Shown here: positions 63,098 through 64,000 of the stretch, piece by piece
Layout of the letters: every line of letters begins with the position of its first letter
How positions within the stretch are numbered: the stretch's first letter is position 1
NCBI RefSeq assembly: GCF_003053845.1
Contig: NZ_QAYG01000001.1
Coordinates: 998,078 to 1,062,077 of the forward strand
Direction of reading: 5' to 3'
DNA length: 64,000 nucleotides
Source of the DNA: Breoghania corrubedonensis
GTDB taxonomy: Bacteria; Pseudomonadota; Alphaproteobacteria; Rhizobiales; Stappiaceae
Notes under the pieces: model-generated
Seen by the model: only the letters and a program-made list of their open reading frames with translations
What the model was told of the DNA's origin: nothing
The model's database searches: none
Translations under genes and position numbers: made by a program

Positions 63098-63770
63098 CGG
63101 CCCCTGCGCAGAGAACTCCCCGGGGACCTTCACGCATCGCTCCGCCAGGGAACAGACAGGAGGAGGACCGCCATACCGATGATCCCCGCAGACAATTCTC
63201 GCTTTACGACATTTCGCACGTGTTATACGCGGTAGGCACGCGCATCGCGAGGGAGGCTGACAGCAGGTTGCAGCCGACTTCCATCCCGCTTTCGGGCGAA
63301 AGAGTTGCCTGACACCGCGAGGACTTCGGATCTTGACTGTGAACCCCACCCTGCCCGTTGTCGTCATGCGCGCCGACGTCTCGGAGACGATCGCTGGCGG
63401 AGCGTATCCGGGCTGGCTTCATCGGTGAAGCGCTGTGATGCGGAGGCGGGGGAAGCCTCTCCTCGCAGTCGTTGGCCGAGCCGGCCGCATGGAGATGCGG
63501 ATCGGTCTCCGCGGTTACATCGGGGATGAAGATGAAGACTTTCATGAAACTCGGGAACTCGAAGTCCTGGTGAAACCCTTCCGCATTCCCTGAACCCTGA
63601 ACCGTTGCCGGGGACTACCGCTCCCACACGGCACAAAGCCGCTGTCTGCCGTGCGGATACGGCACAAAAATGGGCGCTACCTGAGACAAAACTGAGGTGA
63701 TTGCGGTTAGGGTGGAAACCCGAAGGATGAAGGACCGCCCTCGGTGGCACGCGAAAAGGTAGTGGGACGA
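63098..63770. other. Gene-poor region
   Basis: About 670 bases with no recognisable gene. A plus-strand frame ending at 63312 and a minus-strand frame from 63545 are open but have no known domain. Either could be a decayed remnant. The promoter of the last gene should lie at the right end. Confidence 0.4.
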
Positions 63771-64000
63771 ATGGTAGCCGGCGGATCGGAAAGCGGGAAC
63801 GTCGATGCGGCTTGCGAAAGCGGCGATCCTGCATCAGGCGCCGATCGGCTGCGCGTCGACAACTATGACGCGGTGGCCCGGCGGATAACGCGCGCCGACC
63901 GGCCGTTGCTGCACGAGCTCACCGTCAGCGTGTTCTGGCCGCACCGCACCCGCGATCTGGACGAGTTTCTGGCGCTTGGCGAGGGATATCTGGCGACGGA
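63771..64000 (+). CDS. N-terminal part of a GNAT family acetyltransferase
   Basis: The frame starts at ATG 63771 (AAAAGG about 11 bases upstream) and runs off the window after 76 codons. A 24-residue variable leader is followed by a segment typical of rhizobial GNAT proteins (ARRITRADRPLLHELTVSVF, then WPHR-x-RDLDEFL). The acetyl-CoA motif lies outside the window. A GTG at 63744 could add nine residues. Confidence 0.6.
   Translation, partial: MVAGGSESGNVDAACESGDPASGADRLRVDNYDAVARRITRADRPLLHELTVSVFWPHRTRDLDEFLALGEGYLAT

Overview
The window is about 64 kb of GC-rich alphaproteobacterial chromosome, most likely Hyphomicrobiales (Rhizobiales). The housekeeping block at 40.8-56.6 kb has the order rplU-rpmA-GNAT-GNAT-obgE-proB-proA-nadD-rsfS-rlmH-envC-ctpA-divergent polysaccharide deacetylase-rppH, which is typical of that order. 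No rRNA, CRISPR array, insertion sequence or phage gene was seen. One tRNA (Ser, anticodon CGA) is present.

Region 1 (1-5.7 kb) holds ordinary genes: the tail of a probable parvulin-type isomerase, a TadD-like TPR lipoprotein, an M17 aminopeptidase, a MarR regulator coupled to an NlpC/P60 peptidase, an NrtR-like Nudix/winged-helix protein and a small protein tyrosine phosphatase.

Region 2 (5.8-29.5 kb) is the main accessory region. It is a 23.5 kb run of minus-strand genes. Transcription would start near 29.4 kb with six genes in the order of the CO-induced hydrogenase cooMKLXUH: a fused antiporter subunit, then NuoH-, NuoB-, ferredoxin-, NuoC- and NuoD-like subunits. The large subunit keeps all four nickel-binding cysteines. 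No CO dehydrogenase follows. Instead come a 2[4Fe-4S] ferredoxin, XdhC, a Desulfovibrio-type aldehyde oxidoreductase (Mop), and the Mop accessory set known from Desulfovibrio: a flavin/HdrB-like dicluster protein, a rubredoxin-like protein, a methyltransferase, a C-GCAxxG-C-C protein, a nucleotidyltransferase-HD protein, a radical SAM protein and a CoA-ligase-like protein. A chimeric AcoR-Crp regulator, hypB and hypA close the run. The inferred function is oxidation of an aldehyde (or related substrate) by Mop, electron transfer through the ferredoxin to an ion-pumping H2-evolving hydrogenase, and maturation by the accessory and Hyp proteins.

Region 3 (29.7-38.9 kb) is a LysR regulator divergent from a plus-strand operon. 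The operon encodes a TorT-like binding protein, a ribose-type ABC ATPase and permease, and a five-gene biotin-dependent carboxylase/5-oxoprolinase-like set (PxpA, biotin carrier, biotin carboxylase, PxpB, PxpC). It looks like uptake and ATP/biotin-dependent breakdown of a small amide or lactam.

Region 4 (39.3-56.6 kb) holds a phosphomannomutase, a retropepsin-like protease, a CAP-domain lipoprotein and the conserved housekeeping block. Region 5 (56.8-64 kb) holds a stand-alone PAS protein, a palindromic dispersed repeat (a second, shortened copy lies near 5.75 kb), an orphan family-5 solute-binding protein with a beta-lactamase-fold hydrolase, a divergent LysR regulator, guanine deaminase and the start of a GNAT acetyltransferase.
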